From Spirochaetia bacterium (GTDB lineage: Bacteria; Spirochaetota; Spirochaetia; B11-G9), in the NCBI GenBank assembly GCA_029932585.1, contig JAOZPU010000002.1:1-45225 (forward strand): a DNA stretch of 45,225 nt, read 5' to 3'. Position numbers and translations under genes: made by a program. This document shows positions 27,239-38,262 of this stretch, piece by piece; position 1 is the stretch's first letter; each line of letters starts with the position of its first letter. A model generated the notes under the pieces. It was not told the DNA's origin. It did no database searches and saw only the letters and a list, made by a program, of their open reading frames with translations.

Positions 27239-28948
27239 ATGAACGAATGGTTGAAAAAATTTAGAGAACAGGTAAAAGTACTTTGGGGCAAATGGTCTCT
27301 TGTACAGAAAATAATTCTTTTTGCTGTAATTGGTGTGACTTTAACTGGTCTTGTGCTTTTGGCAAATTTCAGTTCTGAACCAAATATGGTGCTTCTTATT
27401 ACATCTCCTATAAGTGATCCCCAGAAGTTGGAAGATATTTCAATGCGTCTGGATCAGGAGGGTGTTGAGCACAAAATTACAGAAGAAGGCCGTGTCTATG
27501 TTTCTGATAGAAAAACAGCTCAGAAGATGGTTGCAATTTTATTGAGGGAAGATTTAATTCCCACAGGGACATCTCCCTGGGACATTTTTAAGATGGATCG
27601 GTGGTCATTAACAGATTTTGAAAGAAATATTAATTTGCGACAAGCTATAACATTAAATCTTCAGGATCATATAGAGGCTCTTGATGATGTTGATTCAGCA
27701 AAGGTTACTCTGGTATTACCGGAAGATAAGCTCTTTTCTGAAGATCAGAATCCTGTTACAGCCTCTGTAATAATAACACCCCGCCCAGGTTCAGATATTG
27801 TTACAAACAGAAAGAAAATTGAAGGTATTGTTAAACTTGTCCAGTTTGGTGTCGAGGGGCTTATCGCTGATAATATTGTTATTTCTGATTACCGGGGTAC
27901 AGTATTAAATGATTTTGGAGATCTGGCTGATTTTGACAGACTCGAATTATCCGGCAGGCAGTTGAAACAGAAACAATCTCTGGAGAATTCCTACAAAGAA
28001 CAGATATTTAAAGAGCTGGCTCATATATATGGTAAAGATCGAATAAGTATAACCAAAGTTGAAATTAATCTGGATTTTACAAAGGAAACTGTTACAACAG
28101 AGGAACACTTTCCTATAACTACAAAGGCTGATAATCCAAGTACACCCTATGATGAGTCTGCATTTGTTCTTTCAATTTCAAGATCAAGTGAGAATTTGTC
28201 AGAGAATTTTAATGGTACCGGTTTTAACCCTGAGGGGCCTCCTGGCCAGGAAGGTCAGACCCCACCTGCATATCAGGATCTGGATAATCTTGTAGGAAAT
28301 TATTCAAAAACATCAGCAATTGTTAATGAAGAAATTAATACAAGAAATATTTATGAAGAAAAGAGCCCCTGGGAAATAAAGAGGATATCTGTTGGAGCTG
28401 CTATAGATGGTGTATGGAAACGTATCTATAGTGACAAGGGTGAAATCCAATTTGAAAGTGGTGGTATAATCCAAAGAGAGTACACTCCTGTAAGTGATGA
28501 AGAGATTAAAAAAGCACAAACTCTAATTGAGCATGCCATCGGATTTAATCAAGCCCGGGGAGATTCTGTTATTGTTCAGCATATCCAGTTTAACAGGGCA
28601 GAGCAGTTTAATATTGAAGATGAAGAAATTAGAAATGAAAAAAGAGTTCAGCAGGCTGTACTCTATTCTATAATTGGTGTGGCAGTAATAATTGTAGCGT
28701 TTATAATATTCAGAATAATTTCCAGAGAGATGGAGAGAAGAAGACGTCTCCGCGAAGAAGAGCTTGCAAGGCAGCATCAGATGATGCGTGAAGCTGCTTT
28801 AAAGAGTGCAGAAGAGGAAGAGATGGATGTTGCTATGTCTGTGGAGGAAAGAGCCCGAATGGAAATGCAGGAAAATGCAATCAATATGGCCCGGGAACAT
28901 CCTGAAGATGTTGCACAGCTAATTAGAACATGGCTGGTGGAGGAGTAG
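27239..28948 (+). CDS. fliF: Flagellar MS-ring protein FliF
   Basis: LLITSPISDPQKLEDISMRLDQEGVEHKI, two TM segments, length and operon position. Confidence 0.96.
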   Translation: MNEWLKKFREQVKVLWGKWSLVQKIILFAVIGVTLTGLVLLANFSSEPNMVLLITSPISDPQKLEDISMRLDQEGVEHKITEEGRVYVSDRKTAQKMVAILLREDLIPTGTSPWDIFKMDRWSLTDFERNINLRQAITLNLQDHIEALDDVDSAKVTLVLPEDKLFSEDQNPVTASVIITPRPGSDIVTNRKKIEGIVKLVQFGVEGLIADNIVISDYRGTVLNDFGDLADFDRLELSGRQLKQKQSLENSYKEQIFKELAHIYGKDRISITKVEINLDFTKETVTTEEHFPITTKADNPSTPYDESAFVLSISRSSENLSENFNGTGFNPEGPPGQEGQTPPAYQDLDNLVGNYSKTSAIVNEEINTRNIYEEKSPWEIKRISVGAAIDGVWKRIYSDKGEIQFESGGIIQREYTPVSDEEIKKAQTLIEHAIGFNQARGDSVIVQHIQFNRAEQFNIEDEEIRNEKRVQQAVLYSIIGVAVIIVAFIIFRIISREMERRRRLREEELARQHQMMREAALKSAEEEEMDVAMSVEERARMEMQENAINMAREHPEDVAQLIRTWLVEE

Positions 28949-28951
28949 TAG

Positions 28952-29992
28952 ATGGCAAATGCAGCTGATACAGGCAGTAAAAAAGCAATTAAAAAGGAAC
29001 TGACAGGTCGGCAGAAAGCCGCTGTTTTTCTTGTGACACTTGGATCGGAAATTTCTTCTGAAATTTTTAAACATTTAAGAGAAGACGAAATTGAAACGCT
29101 TACATTTGAAATTGCACGACTCGATAATGTAGAACCCGAAGAACGTGATAAAGTCCTTATGGAATTTAAAGAACTGATGATGGCTCAGGACTTTATTACA
29201 TCCGGAGGTATAGATTATGCCAGAGAGCTTCTTGAAAAATCTCTTGGTTCTCAGAAGGCAGTTGATATAATAAATAGACTTACCAGCAGCCTTCAGGTTC
29301 GTCCTTTTGATTTTATTAGAAGAACTGACCCTGCACATCTGTTAAACTTTATTCAGCAGGAGCATCCACAGACTATTGCTTTGATACTCGCGTATCTGGA
29401 GCCTGCAAAAGCATCTGTTATTCTTGGTGCTCTGCCTACAGATGTTCAGTCAGATGTGGCAAAACGTATAGCTACTATGGACAGAACTTCTCCTGAGGTT
29501 CTTAGAGAAGTAGAGCGGGTACTTGAAAAGAAACTGTCAACACTTTCCAGTGAGGACTTTACAGCTGCCGGTGGTGTGGAAAATATAGTTGAAATACTTA
29601 ACCTTGTAGACAGGTCTACAGAGAAGCTTATTATTGAGTCTCTTGAAGAGGAAGATCCTGAACTGGCTGAAGAAATTAAGAAACGTATGTTTGTATTTGA
29701 GGATATTGTACTTCTTGATGACCGGGCAATTCAAAAGGTTCTCCGTGAAGTTGATACGGCAGAACTTGCAAAGGCTCTCCGCGGTGTAGAAGGGGAAGTG
29801 CAGGACAAAATTTATAAAAACATGTCTAAGCGTGCTGCAGCACTTCTCAAAGAGGAAATGGAATATATGGGACCAATAAGGCTGAAAGATGTTGAAGAGA
29901 CTCAACAGAAAATAGTTTCTATTATCAGGAAACTTGAAGATAGCGGTGAGATTGTTGTTGCCAGATCCGGTGAAGATGAGATGGTTGTATAG
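28952..29992 (+). CDS. fliG: Flagellar motor switch protein FliG
   Basis: LTGRQKAAVFLVTLGSEISSEIFKHL, EHPQTIALILAYLEPAKASVIL, MFVFEDIVLLDDRAIQKVLREVDTAELAKALRG. Confidence 0.97.
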   Translation: MANAADTGSKKAIKKELTGRQKAAVFLVTLGSEISSEIFKHLREDEIETLTFEIARLDNVEPEERDKVLMEFKELMMAQDFITSGGIDYARELLEKSLGSQKAVDIINRLTSSLQVRPFDFIRRTDPAHLLNFIQQEHPQTIALILAYLEPAKASVILGALPTDVQSDVAKRIATMDRTSPEVLREVERVLEKKLSTLSSEDFTAAGGVENIVEILNLVDRSTEKLIIESLEEEDPELAEEIKKRMFVFEDIVLLDDRAIQKVLREVDTAELAKALRGVEGEVQDKIYKNMSKRAAALLKEEMEYMGPIRLKDVEETQQKIVSIIRKLEDSGEIVVARSGEDEMVV

Positions 29993-30016
29993 TAAAGGCC
30001 TAGAGGGGGAAAAGTT

Positions 30017-30925
30017 TTGGCAAAAAATGTTTTTAGAGCAATGGAAATAATAAATGTTAATAACAGGGTAACTCTGGATTCTCCCTTTCCTGAAATAGAG
30101 GTTGTTGAAGAGGCTCCGGTTGTTGAAGAGTATACAGGACCAACTGCAGATGATTTAAGGAAAGAGGCTGAGCTTTTTAAAACCAACTGGGACAAAGAAA
30201 AAGATGATATGATAAAAGCAGCTGAATCCAAAGTTGCACAAATTCTTCGGGATGCGGAACAGCGGGCATTTGAAGAGGTCCAGCAGAAAACTGATGAGAT
30301 CCAGGTTCTTAAAAAAACTTCAGAAGATGAAGCAGGTAGGCTTGTAGCAGAAGCTGAGAAATCTGCTGCAGAATTAACAGCAAAAGTGGAAGCTGACCTT
30401 GACTCAATAAGAAAAAAAGCTGAAGAAGAGGGATATGAGGCTGGTCTGGAAAAGGGTTATGCAGAGGGACAGGCTGAAGTTGAAAGGCTTGTTCAGCAGT
30501 TACATTCCATTATTGATAAAACTATTGAAAAACGAAATGAGATAATTGATGAATCAGAAACACAGGTTATTAATCTCGTTGTAATGATTGCAAAAAAAGT
30601 AGTAAAGGTTATTTCCGAAAATCAGAAAAATGTAGTTGTTAACAATGTTATTCAGGCCTTACGGAAATTAAAGAGTCGAGGTGAAGTTCTTATTAAAGTT
30701 AATCTTGCAGATGTGGAACTTACATCTGAGCATATAAAAGATTTTATGAGGATGGTGGAAAATATACGTTCTGTAACTGTTGTTGAAGACTCTACTGTGG
30801 ATAGGGGTGGATGTATAATTGAAACAGATTTTGGTGAGATTGATGCCAGAATTTCATCTCAACTTCATGAAATAGAAGAAAAAATATTGGATCTGGTCCC
30901 TATTAAAACAAAGGGTGATAACTGA
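30017..30925 (+). CDS. fliH: Flagellar export apparatus stator protein FliH
   Basis: Coiled coil, YEAGLEKGYAEGQAEVERL, C-terminal VTVVEDSTVDRGGCIIETDFGEIDARISSQLHEIE. Confidence 0.92.
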   Translation: MAKNVFRAMEIINVNNRVTLDSPFPEIEVVEEAPVVEEYTGPTADDLRKEAELFKTNWDKEKDDMIKAAESKVAQILRDAEQRAFEEVQQKTDEIQVLKKTSEDEAGRLVAEAEKSAAELTAKVEADLDSIRKKAEEEGYEAGLEKGYAEGQAEVERLVQQLHSIIDKTIEKRNEIIDESETQVINLVVMIAKKVVKVISENQKNVVVNNVIQALRKLKSRGEVLIKVNLADVELTSEHIKDFMRMVENIRSVTVVEDSTVDRGGCIIETDFGEIDARISSQLHEIEEKILDLVPIKTKGDN

Positions 30926-32280
30926 TGTTTGAGAAGTATGAGGCTGTTTTGGATAAAGTTGACCCTATTAAATATAGTGGTATTGTTCAGAAAGTTCAGG
31001 GTTTAATTATTGAAAGCCTCGGGCCTCAGGTTGTTGTCGGAGAACTTTGTCATATTTTTGTTCCTCGTGGAGAGGGAATGGTAAGGGCTGAAGTTGTTGG
31101 TTTCCATAATGAGATTGTCCAATTAATGCCTTTTGATGATATGGAAGGAATTGAGCCTGGCTGTACTGTTGTTGCCATGGGAGAATATTTAACTATACCT
31201 GTGTCTGATAGACTTCTGGGGCGAGTTCTGGATAGTATGGGTCATCCTATGGATGGTAAAGGCAGTATTGGTTCTGCTGAGTCATTTCCCGTTCGAAATA
31301 CGCCTCCTGATGTATTAAAAAGAAAATCTATTACAGAGCGACTGGTTACAGGTGTGAGAGCTATTGATGCACTGACACCGGTTGGGATGGGGCAGAGGGT
31401 TGGTATATTCTCTGGAAGCGGAGTGGGAAAATCTACTCTTCTTGGTATGATTGCAAGAAATACTCATGCAGATATCAATGTAATTGCTTTAATTGGAGAA
31501 CGTGGAAGAGAGGTTAAGGAATTTCTTGAATCTGATCTTGGAAAAGAAGGGTTGGCACGATCTGTGGTTATTGTATCAACAAGTGATACTCCTCCTCTTT
31601 CAAGGGTTCGGGCTGCATTTGTAGCTACTGCTGTTGCAGAATATTTTAGAGATCAGGGTAAAAATGTAATGCTTTTGTTTGATTCTCTAACAAGGTTTGC
31701 AAGAGCTCAGAGGGAAATTGGTCTGGCAGTAGGGGAACCGCCAGCAACCAGAGGTTTTACACCTTCTGTTTTTTCCCTTCTTCCAAAGCTTCTGGAAAGA
31801 TGCGGAACTTCTGAAAAAGGGACTATTACAGGTTTTTATACAATTCTTGTAGATGGTGATGATATGGATGAGCCTGTAGCAGATAATGTTCGGGGTATCC
31901 TTGATGGACATATAATTCTTTCTCGAAAGCTTGCGCAAAGTTATCATTATCCTGCAATAGATGTTCTTCAGTCCTTATCACGTTTAGGTAATAAAGTTAC
32001 AGGTTCGCAAGAGCAGGATGCTATGGGAAGAATAAGAACTCTCCTTGCAAGTTACACCGATGCGGAAGATTTAATTAATGTAGGTGCCTATTCGGAAGGT
32101 AGTAATAAAAATATTGATGAAGCAATTGAAAAGATTGATCTGATACGGGCTTTCCTCCGACAAAAAACAGAAGAAAATGCAGATATTGCAGAAACTTTAA
32201 AACAAGCAGAAGTGATCTCCGGGAAAAAGATACCATATTCTGTAATTGAGGAGTCTTCAGATGAAGCGGTTTCGATTTAA
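30925..32280 (+). CDS. fliI: Flagellum-specific ATP synthase FliI
   Basis: VGIFSGSGVGKSTLLGMIARN, LIGERGREVKEFLE, LLFDSLTRFARAQREIGLAVGEPPATRG. Confidence 0.97.
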   Translation: MFEKYEAVLDKVDPIKYSGIVQKVQGLIIESLGPQVVVGELCHIFVPRGEGMVRAEVVGFHNEIVQLMPFDDMEGIEPGCTVVAMGEYLTIPVSDRLLGRVLDSMGHPMDGKGSIGSAESFPVRNTPPDVLKRKSITERLVTGVRAIDALTPVGMGQRVGIFSGSGVGKSTLLGMIARNTHADINVIALIGERGREVKEFLESDLGKEGLARSVVIVSTSDTPPLSRVRAAFVATAVAEYFRDQGKNVMLLFDSLTRFARAQREIGLAVGEPPATRGFTPSVFSLLPKLLERCGTSEKGTITGFYTILVDGDDMDEPVADNVRGILDGHIILSRKLAQSYHYPAIDVLQSLSRLGNKVTGSQEQDAMGRIRTLLASYTDAEDLINVGAYSEGSNKNIDEAIEKIDLIRAFLRQKTEENADIAETLKQAEVISGKKIPYSVIEESSDEAVSI

Positions 32281-32716
32281 TCTGGAAAAACTACTTGAAC
32301 TTAGAGTGTATGATGAAAAAGGCTGGGAAATAAAACTGGGTCAGATAGTAAGTAAGTGTAATATTATGGAACGTAGAATAAGAGGTTATGAATCTGATAA
32401 AAAAATAACTTTTTTTAAATTTAATCTGAAAAATTCAGGAATTGATATGCTCCATTTATCTGAAAACTATCTTCAAAAGCTAAATTATGAAATTAATCAG
32501 TCTGAGCTTAAGCTTGATTCTTATAAATCAGAAAAACAAAAAATTCAGGCAGAATATATTAAAGCTTCAAATAAAAGAAAAATACTTGATAAACTAAAAA
32601 GTAAGGAAGAGCTTGCATATTATAAGAAGCAGGCTGTGGAAGAAATGAAAGAGATTGATGATATTAGTATTGGAATAGCATTAAGAAAGCGTATTAATAA
32701 AGTTCAGTCTGCTTAG
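32261..32716 (+). CDS. fliJ: Flagellar export chaperone FliJ
   Basis: MKRFRFNLEKLLELR start, coiled coil, follows fliI; ATG 32261 preferred over track start 32246. Confidence 0.85.
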   Translation: MKRFRFNLEKLLELRVYDEKGWEIKLGQIVSKCNIMERRIRGYESDKKITFFKFNLKNSGIDMLHLSENYLQKLNYEINQSELKLDSYKSEKQKIQAEYIKASNKRKILDKLKSKEELAYYKKQAVEEMKEIDDISIGIALRKRINKVQSA

Positions 32717-32726
32717 GGGGGAAGTT

Positions 32727-33338
32727 TTGGCAGGATCGACACGTTCGGGCTTACGAATAATTTTACTAATTTTACTTATTACAGTCCTGTTCCTTGGAGG
32801 ATTGCTGTGGTTCGATTTTTTGGGAATAGTTGATGTAAGGTACAGGTTTGCTCCTGTTTTAAAGCTTGTGGGCCTTGAATCACCAGTTAAATTGGAAAAT
32901 TCTGATGATTTGCTTCTTCTTGATAAAGAGCGGATGAATAAACAGATTCAGGCACTGGATATAAGGGAAGAAGAGCTTACAACCAGGGAAGATGAGATCA
33001 TTTTACGAGAAGCTGAAGTGCAGCAAAAGCTGGAAACACTGGCAGAACAGGAAAAATCGTTGTCCGATAGAGAAAAATCGTTTAATGATCGTTTAAAAGA
33101 GTACGAAGATAGAAATAGGAACTTACGACAAGCATCTGTCTATTTTACTGGAATGCCGCCACAGGATGCAGTTGACAGGCTTCTTGGTATGACTGATCAG
33201 GATATTATCGATATTTTTCGTATTACTGAACTAATTGCCCAGGAAGCCGGTACAGATTCAATTGTATCATACTGGTTTTCATTGATGCCGGCTGATAGGG
33301 CTGCAGAGCTTAATCGTAAGATGCTGAAAAAACCATAG
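32727..33338 (+). CDS. flbB: Periplasmic flagellar collar protein FlbB (MgtE-N-like C-terminus)
   Basis: N-terminal TM, coiled coil, then AVDRLLGMTDQDIIDIFRITELIAQEAGTDSIVSYWFSLMPADRAAELNRKM; position between fliJ and fliK as in spirochaetes. Confidence 0.82.
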   Translation: MAGSTRSGLRIILLILLITVLFLGGLLWFDFLGIVDVRYRFAPVLKLVGLESPVKLENSDDLLLLDKERMNKQIQALDIREEELTTREDEIILREAEVQQKLETLAEQEKSLSDREKSFNDRLKEYEDRNRNLRQASVYFTGMPPQDAVDRLLGMTDQDIIDIFRITELIAQEAGTDSIVSYWFSLMPADRAAELNRKMLKKP

Positions 33339-33355
33339 ATTAAACGGAGGGATAT

Positions 33356-34621
33356 TTGCTTCCAATACAGATGCCTTTGCAAAGGGTAGATAACAGTTTT
33401 GACTCAAATGATTCAAAAATGGGTAAATCTGTAGCATCTGAAAATTTGCAGGAGAAAGGAAATTTTTCTGAAGTTTTTGAATCTGCATCATCAAAAATTG
33501 AAAAAAAACAAAAGAATGATGTAAAACAAAAATTAAAACGAGCTGTAACTAATAATGAAGGTATTAGAGAAGGCAGCAAGCTCTCTAAAAAACCTTTGAC
33601 CCATTTTAATTTAAAGAATGAAAAACTTATTGGTTTGAAAAGAATTGGGCCGGATCTTTCTAAAACTAAAATGGGGAAAATCGTAAAGAGTAAAGAATCC
33701 ATAAAAAAAATTATAAATAAAGTGGAAATATCTGAATTGAAGGAAAATCAATCTGAGGAAATTAGTTCTGATAATTTTGATGAATCAAAAGTAAATCATC
33801 CTGAGGCTTTGGAAAAATTACCAGATTCCATACAAATTTCAGATTCTATTAATTTTCCCGCAGCAACTTCTGATGCAGGTGCAGCAGAGCAGATGAATAA
33901 TTCTTTGTTGCTTAAATCAGGTAGTAATGAGAAAAAGAATTTTTCTGATAAGAAGAAAATAATTAAAAATGATTCGAAAAATTCTAAGGGTAAAATTTCA
34001 GTTCTTGATCTAAGGCAGGTAGAATTAAAGAATAATAGAGTAAAACATGCCAACCCTGGAATAGAAAGTGAAAATAAAAATTTTCTATCAGGAACTGTCG
34101 ACCAGATAAACTCTGATAGTAGTGAAGAGTCTAAACCAATAGTAATTGAATTGGCCCATATAAAGGATAACTTCTCAAGTGAGTCAAAAACACTTACAAC
34201 TTCAAGCAGTTCCTCATTGATGAAGCAGCTGGAAGAAAGTGTTAACAGTAAAATAGTAAAACAATCCAGTATAATTCTAAAAGATGGTGGTTCTGGTGAA
34301 ATAAAATTAATTCTTAAGCCGGAACAGCTTGGAAAGGTAAGGATAAGGCTAAGTCTTACCGATAATAGGATAGCAGGGCAAATAATTGTTGATAGTGCAG
34401 CTGTAAAAGAAGTATTTGAACAGAACCTGCAGAATCTTGAAAGGGCTTTTAAGGAAAATGGTTTTGATACTGCCGCCCTTAATGTTTCTGTAGGTGGAGA
34501 TCAAAGTGGTCAACATGACAGAGAAAAGAGTGGTAATTTTGCAAAGAAGATTGAACTGATTGATGAGAATATTCCTACTATGATAAGTGAATCAGAAAAT
34601 CTTATCGATCTTGTAGTTTAA
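33356..34621 (+). CDS. fliK: Flagellar hook-length control protein FliK
   Basis: Low-complexity Lys/Ser-rich N-terminus; conserved C-terminal GSGEIKLILKPEQLGKVRIRLSLTDNRIAGQIIVDSAAVKEVFEQNLQNLERAFKENGFD. Confidence 0.88.
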   Translation: MLPIQMPLQRVDNSFDSNDSKMGKSVASENLQEKGNFSEVFESASSKIEKKQKNDVKQKLKRAVTNNEGIREGSKLSKKPLTHFNLKNEKLIGLKRIGPDLSKTKMGKIVKSKESIKKIINKVEISELKENQSEEISSDNFDESKVNHPEALEKLPDSIQISDSINFPAATSDAGAAEQMNNSLLLKSGSNEKKNFSDKKKIIKNDSKNSKGKISVLDLRQVELKNNRVKHANPGIESENKNFLSGTVDQINSDSSEESKPIVIELAHIKDNFSSESKTLTTSSSSSLMKQLEESVNSKIVKQSSIILKDGGSGEIKLILKPEQLGKVRIRLSLTDNRIAGQIIVDSAAVKEVFEQNLQNLERAFKENGFDTAALNVSVGGDQSGQHDREKSGNFAKKIELIDENIPTMISESENLIDLVV

Positions 34622-34633
34622 GCGGAGGGTTAT

Positions 34634-35083
34634 ATGGATTTTACAAGTGTACTTACAAATTCTGAGCAGGCAAGGGTAAATATGCAGAATGATACCTTTA
34701 ACAAAGCCTTAAGTGGTGGAAAGGTAAATGATAATACCCTGGATAAAGATGATTTTTTAAAAATTCTGATAACCCAGCTTAGCTATCAGGATCCTACAGC
34801 TCCTATGGAAGATAAAGAATTTATTTCCCAGATGGCTCAGTTTTCATCTCTTGAACAGATGACAAATATGAGTAAGGGGTTTAATGAACTTTCCGGAATT
34901 CTTGGAAAGGGAAATGCTTTGGGGCTTCTTGGTAAATGGGTGGAAGTAATTGATGGAGATAAAATGATCAGTGGAAAGGTTGAGGAAGTTTCTGGAAGAG
35001 ATTTCCCTCAAATTTTGATTGATGGGAAATATTATGATTATAACAATGTAGAGAAAGTAAGCGAACAGGAGGCTGCTTTATGA
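34634..35083 (+). CDS. flgD: Flagellar hook capping protein FlgD
   Basis: [41 protein letters not shown]. Confidence 0.96.
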   Translation: MDFTSVLTNSEQARVNMQNDTFNKALSGGKVNDNTLDKDDFLKILITQLSYQDPTAPMEDKEFISQMAQFSSLEQMTNMSKGFNELSGILGKGNALGLLGKWVEVIDGDKMISGKVEEVSGRDFPQILIDGKYYDYNNVEKVSEQEAAL

Positions 35084-36465
35084 TGAGATCACTATATTCC
35101 GGAGTTTCAGGACTTCAGAATCATCAGATCCGAATGGACGTAATTGGTAATAATATATCAAATATTAATACAATTGGATTTAAAAAAGGAAGAGTTAATT
35201 TTCAGGATATGCTTTCCCAGACTATGTCCGGAGCGGCAAGACCTACAGATGATCTTGGTGGTGTAAACCCTAAGCAGGTTGGACTTGGTATGACAGTTGC
35301 ATCTATAGATACTATACATACTCAAGGGTCAATGCAGACAACTGGTGTAATGACAGATTTAGCTATACAGGGAAATGGTTTTTTTGTAATGAATTCCGGA
35401 GCTAAAGAATTTTATACAAGGGCTGGTGCTTTTGGTCTTGATGAAAACGGTACACTTATTAATCCTGCAAATGGAATGAGAGTACAGGGCTGGCAGGCAG
35501 AAACCATAGAAGGACAGAACTTTATAAATGCAGCAGCTGATGTTAATAATCTTGTTATACCCGTAGGAAGTAAGGATCCTGCTGCTGCAACTTCCGAGGT
35601 TGAACTTGCATGTAATCTTGATAAAAGAACACAGGACATAAATGATGGTTCTGGTGCGATTGAAACAAGAGAAGGTACCTGGAGTATCGATAAAGCAGTA
35701 TATGATTCTTTTGGAAATACTCATAAATTAAGAGTTAATTTTACTAAGGTTCCAGGTGTTGAAAATCAATGGCAGGGGCAGGTTATAATAGACCCTGATA
35801 CGGAAATAAGTACAAACACCCTTGCAGATATAGGTGATGTTAACAGTACTGCAAATACTTTTATTGTTGAATTTAGCAATTTGGGAGTACTTTCAGGTGC
35901 TGTTGATAGTCTTGGTGAACGTGTAGATACTGGATCTTTACTGGTTAATGTAGGGTTTGATGTACTTCAGGCAGCTGATGAAGGAGCGGGGCAGGTAAGA
36001 CAGAATCTTAAGCTTAATCTTGGAGATGTTGGCAGTGTTGTTAATTCAGTAACACAATTTGCAGAAAAAAGCTCAACAAAAGCCTTCAGACAGAATGGCT
36101 ATCCTATGGGTTATCTTGAAAACTTCAAAATAGATCAGTCCGGGCAGATAACGGGTGTTTATTCAAATGGTACAAACCGTCTTTTGGGTCAGGTTGCTAT
36201 GGCAAGTTTTACTAATCCTGGAGGATTGGAAAAAGCTGGTGAAAGTACATATGTTATTTCAAATAATTCAGGTGATCCCAATATAAGTCAGTCTGGTGTA
36301 GCTGGAAAGGGTAAAATGATTGCTGGCGCTCTTGAAATGAGCAATGTTGACCTTGCAGAGCAGTTTACTGATATGATAATTACTCAGCGTGGTTTTCAGG
36401 CTAACTCAAAAACAATAACTACTTCTGATCAGATGCTTCAGGAATTGTTAAGTCTTAAACGATAG
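35080..36465 (+). CDS. flgE: Flagellar hook protein FlgE
   Basis: [46 protein letters not shown]-term [36 protein letters not shown]. Cys178 at 35611-35613 and Lys165 at 35572-35574. Confidence 0.97.
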   Translation: MMRSLYSGVSGLQNHQIRMDVIGNNISNINTIGFKKGRVNFQDMLSQTMSGAARPTDDLGGVNPKQVGLGMTVASIDTIHTQGSMQTTGVMTDLAIQGNGFFVMNSGAKEFYTRAGAFGLDENGTLINPANGMRVQGWQAETIEGQNFINAAADVNNLVIPVGSKDPAAATSEVELACNLDKRTQDINDGSGAIETREGTWSIDKAVYDSFGNTHKLRVNFTKVPGVENQWQGQVIIDPDTEISTNTLADIGDVNSTANTFIVEFSNLGVLSGAVDSLGERVDTGSLLVNVGFDVLQAADEGAGQVRQNLKLNLGDVGSVVNSVTQFAEKSSTKAFRQNGYPMGYLENFKIDQSGQITGVYSNGTNRLLGQVAMASFTNPGGLEKAGESTYVISNNSGDPNISQSGVAGKGKMIAGALEMSNVDLAEQFTDMIITQRGFQANSKTITTSDQMLQELLSLKR

Positions 36466-36491
36466 GTAATGGGAGTTAAGGAAAGTATGAT

Positions 36492-36689
36492 ATGATCGAA
36501 GTTACAAGGTTGAATGGTACACTTTATTATATAAATCCTCATCAGATTGAATATATTGAGAGTAATCCGGATACAACACTTATCATGCTTTCCGGTAAAC
36601 GCCTGATAATTAAGGAAAATTATCAGGAAGTTTTTCAGAGTATAGTTGAATACAGGCGTTTAATTGGTGCCTTTAAGAATGAGGAGTAG
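36492..36689 (+). CDS. flbD: Flagellar FlbD family protein
   Basis: MIEVTRLNGTLYYINPHQIEYIESNPDTTLIMLSGKRLIIKE. Confidence 0.95.
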   Translation: MIEVTRLNGTLYYINPHQIEYIESNPDTTLIMLSGKRLIIKENYQEVFQSIVEYRRLIGAFKNEE

Positions 36690-36696
36690 ATTATAA

Positions 36697-37479
36697 ATGG
36701 ATATATCAACGATTATTGGGTTAGTCCTTGGTTTTGGGTTAATTATCCTTTCGATGGCACTTGGAGGGAGTGGTCTTGGAATTTATGTTGACCTGAACTC
36801 CTTCTTAATGGTAATTGCAGGTTCATTTGCTGCCATGATGATTTCAAATCCATTGGCCAGAGTTCTTGGTGTTTCTAAAATTATGAATCATGTTTTTAAA
36901 ATACCAAATTATGAACTTGAAAAAACTATATCTACTCTTGTTAATTTTTCTGAACGTGCAAGAAGAGAAGGTCTTCTGGCTCTTGAAGATGATATTGAAG
37001 ATGTTGGGGATGAATTCCTGAAAGATGGAATTCAAATGGTTGTTGATGGTACTGATCCTGAAATAATAAAAGCCATACTTTACAGTGATCTTGAGCAGCT
37101 TGAAGCAAGGCATGCAATAGGTATTAAGTTTTTTTCAGATTGGGGTTCTTTAGCTCCTGCTTTTGGAATGATTGGAACCTTAGCCGGCCTTATTGCCATG
37201 CTTGCAAACCTTGATGATCCTGATGCTATTGGTTCCGGTATGGCCCTTGCTTTGATTACTACTATGTATGGATCAATTTTTGCAAATGTAATGTTAATCC
37301 CGTTTAAAAATAAACTTGAAGACAGGGATCAGGAAGAACGGCTTACAAGAGAAATTATGATAGAAGGAATTCTTTCAATTCAGGCAGGGGATAATCCTAA
37401 TATTTTAAAATTTAAACTTGTTTCTTTTCTGGACCCTGGTAAGCGTAAATCTATGATGGAAGAGTTAGCCGGTGATTAG
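36697..37479 (+). CDS. motA: Flagellar motor stator protein MotA
   Basis: Four TM segments; DWGSLAPAFGMIGTLAGLIAMLANLDDP...MALALITTMYGSIFANVM. Confidence 0.96.
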   Translation: MDISTIIGLVLGFGLIILSMALGGSGLGIYVDLNSFLMVIAGSFAAMMISNPLARVLGVSKIMNHVFKIPNYELEKTISTLVNFSERARREGLLALEDDIEDVGDEFLKDGIQMVVDGTDPEIIKAILYSDLEQLEARHAIGIKFFSDWGSLAPAFGMIGTLAGLIAMLANLDDPDAIGSGMALALITTMYGSIFANVMLIPFKNKLEDRDQEERLTREIMIEGILSIQAGDNPNILKFKLVSFLDPGKRKSMMEELAGD

Positions 37480-37490
37480 AGGGGATCTAT

Positions 37491-38222
37491 ATGGGTGGTA
37501 GTGCTAAGAAATGTCCCAGGTGTGAGCAGAAAGTAGCTGAATACATGTTGACATATGGAGACATGGTAACCTTATTACTGTGTTTCTTTGTTCTTCTATA
37601 TTCTCCTCCTATCGAAGAGGGATCAAGGATAAAGTTAATTCTGGCAGCTTTCAGCGGTCTTGGAATTCAAACTGGAGGAAATACACTACAGGCTGGTAAA
37701 CTTGCTGAACTTGGTAACAATATTATGTCCCTGCCTTCGATGGATAATGGAAGGGCTATGAGTACTGCCCGTAAAAGAGCTATAAGTGCTTTTCAACCGG
37801 AAATAAAGACAAAAAAAATGAGAATTAAAGAAGATGAACGAGGTCTTGTAATAAGTCTTGCTGCAGATTCCTTTTTTAAACCCGGAACAGCGGATATTGA
37901 TATTGAACAGGCAAGGGAAACCCTGCAGAAAGCAGCTTTATTGTTGAATTCTGAAGATTTGTCTGATAAAATTTTTAGAGTGGAAGGCCATACTGATTCT
38001 ACTCCTACGGGACCTGACAGTCCCTGGCCCAGTAACTGGGAGCTGTCTACAGCCCGATCTACTAACGTTCTACACTATCTTGTAGATTTTGGTGTTAATG
38101 AAGGACAGTTCCAGGTTGCCGGATTTGCGGATACAATGCCCCTGGCTTCTGAAGAAACCGAAGAGGGTAGAGCATATAACAGGCGTGTAGATATAATTAT
38201 ACTGACTGAGGGACACTTGTAA
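37491..38222 (+). CDS. motB: Flagellar motor stator protein MotB
   Basis: PRCEQKVAEYMLTYGDMVTLLLCFFVLLYS (conserved Asp in TM); OmpA-like FRVEGHTDSTPTGPDSPWPSNWELSTARSTNVLHYLVDFG. Confidence 0.96.
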   Translation: MGGSAKKCPRCEQKVAEYMLTYGDMVTLLLCFFVLLYSPPIEEGSRIKLILAAFSGLGIQTGGNTLQAGKLAELGNNIMSLPSMDNGRAMSTARKRAISAFQPEIKTKKMRIKEDERGLVISLAADSFFKPGTADIDIEQARETLQKAALLLNSEDLSDKIFRVEGHTDSTPTGPDSPWPSNWELSTARSTNVLHYLVDFGVNEGQFQVAGFADTMPLASEETEEGRAYNRRVDIIILTEGHL

Positions 38223-38232
38223 ACATATAGCG

Positions 38233-38262
38233 TTTGCATAATTCTCTCAATTTTGATAAAAT
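38233..38262 (+). promoter_or_regulatory. Candidate internal promoter upstream of fliL
   Basis: Extended -10 TGaTAAAAT (38254-38262) with weak -35 TTTGCA (38233-38238), in a 68-bp intergenic gap. Confidence 0.3.
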
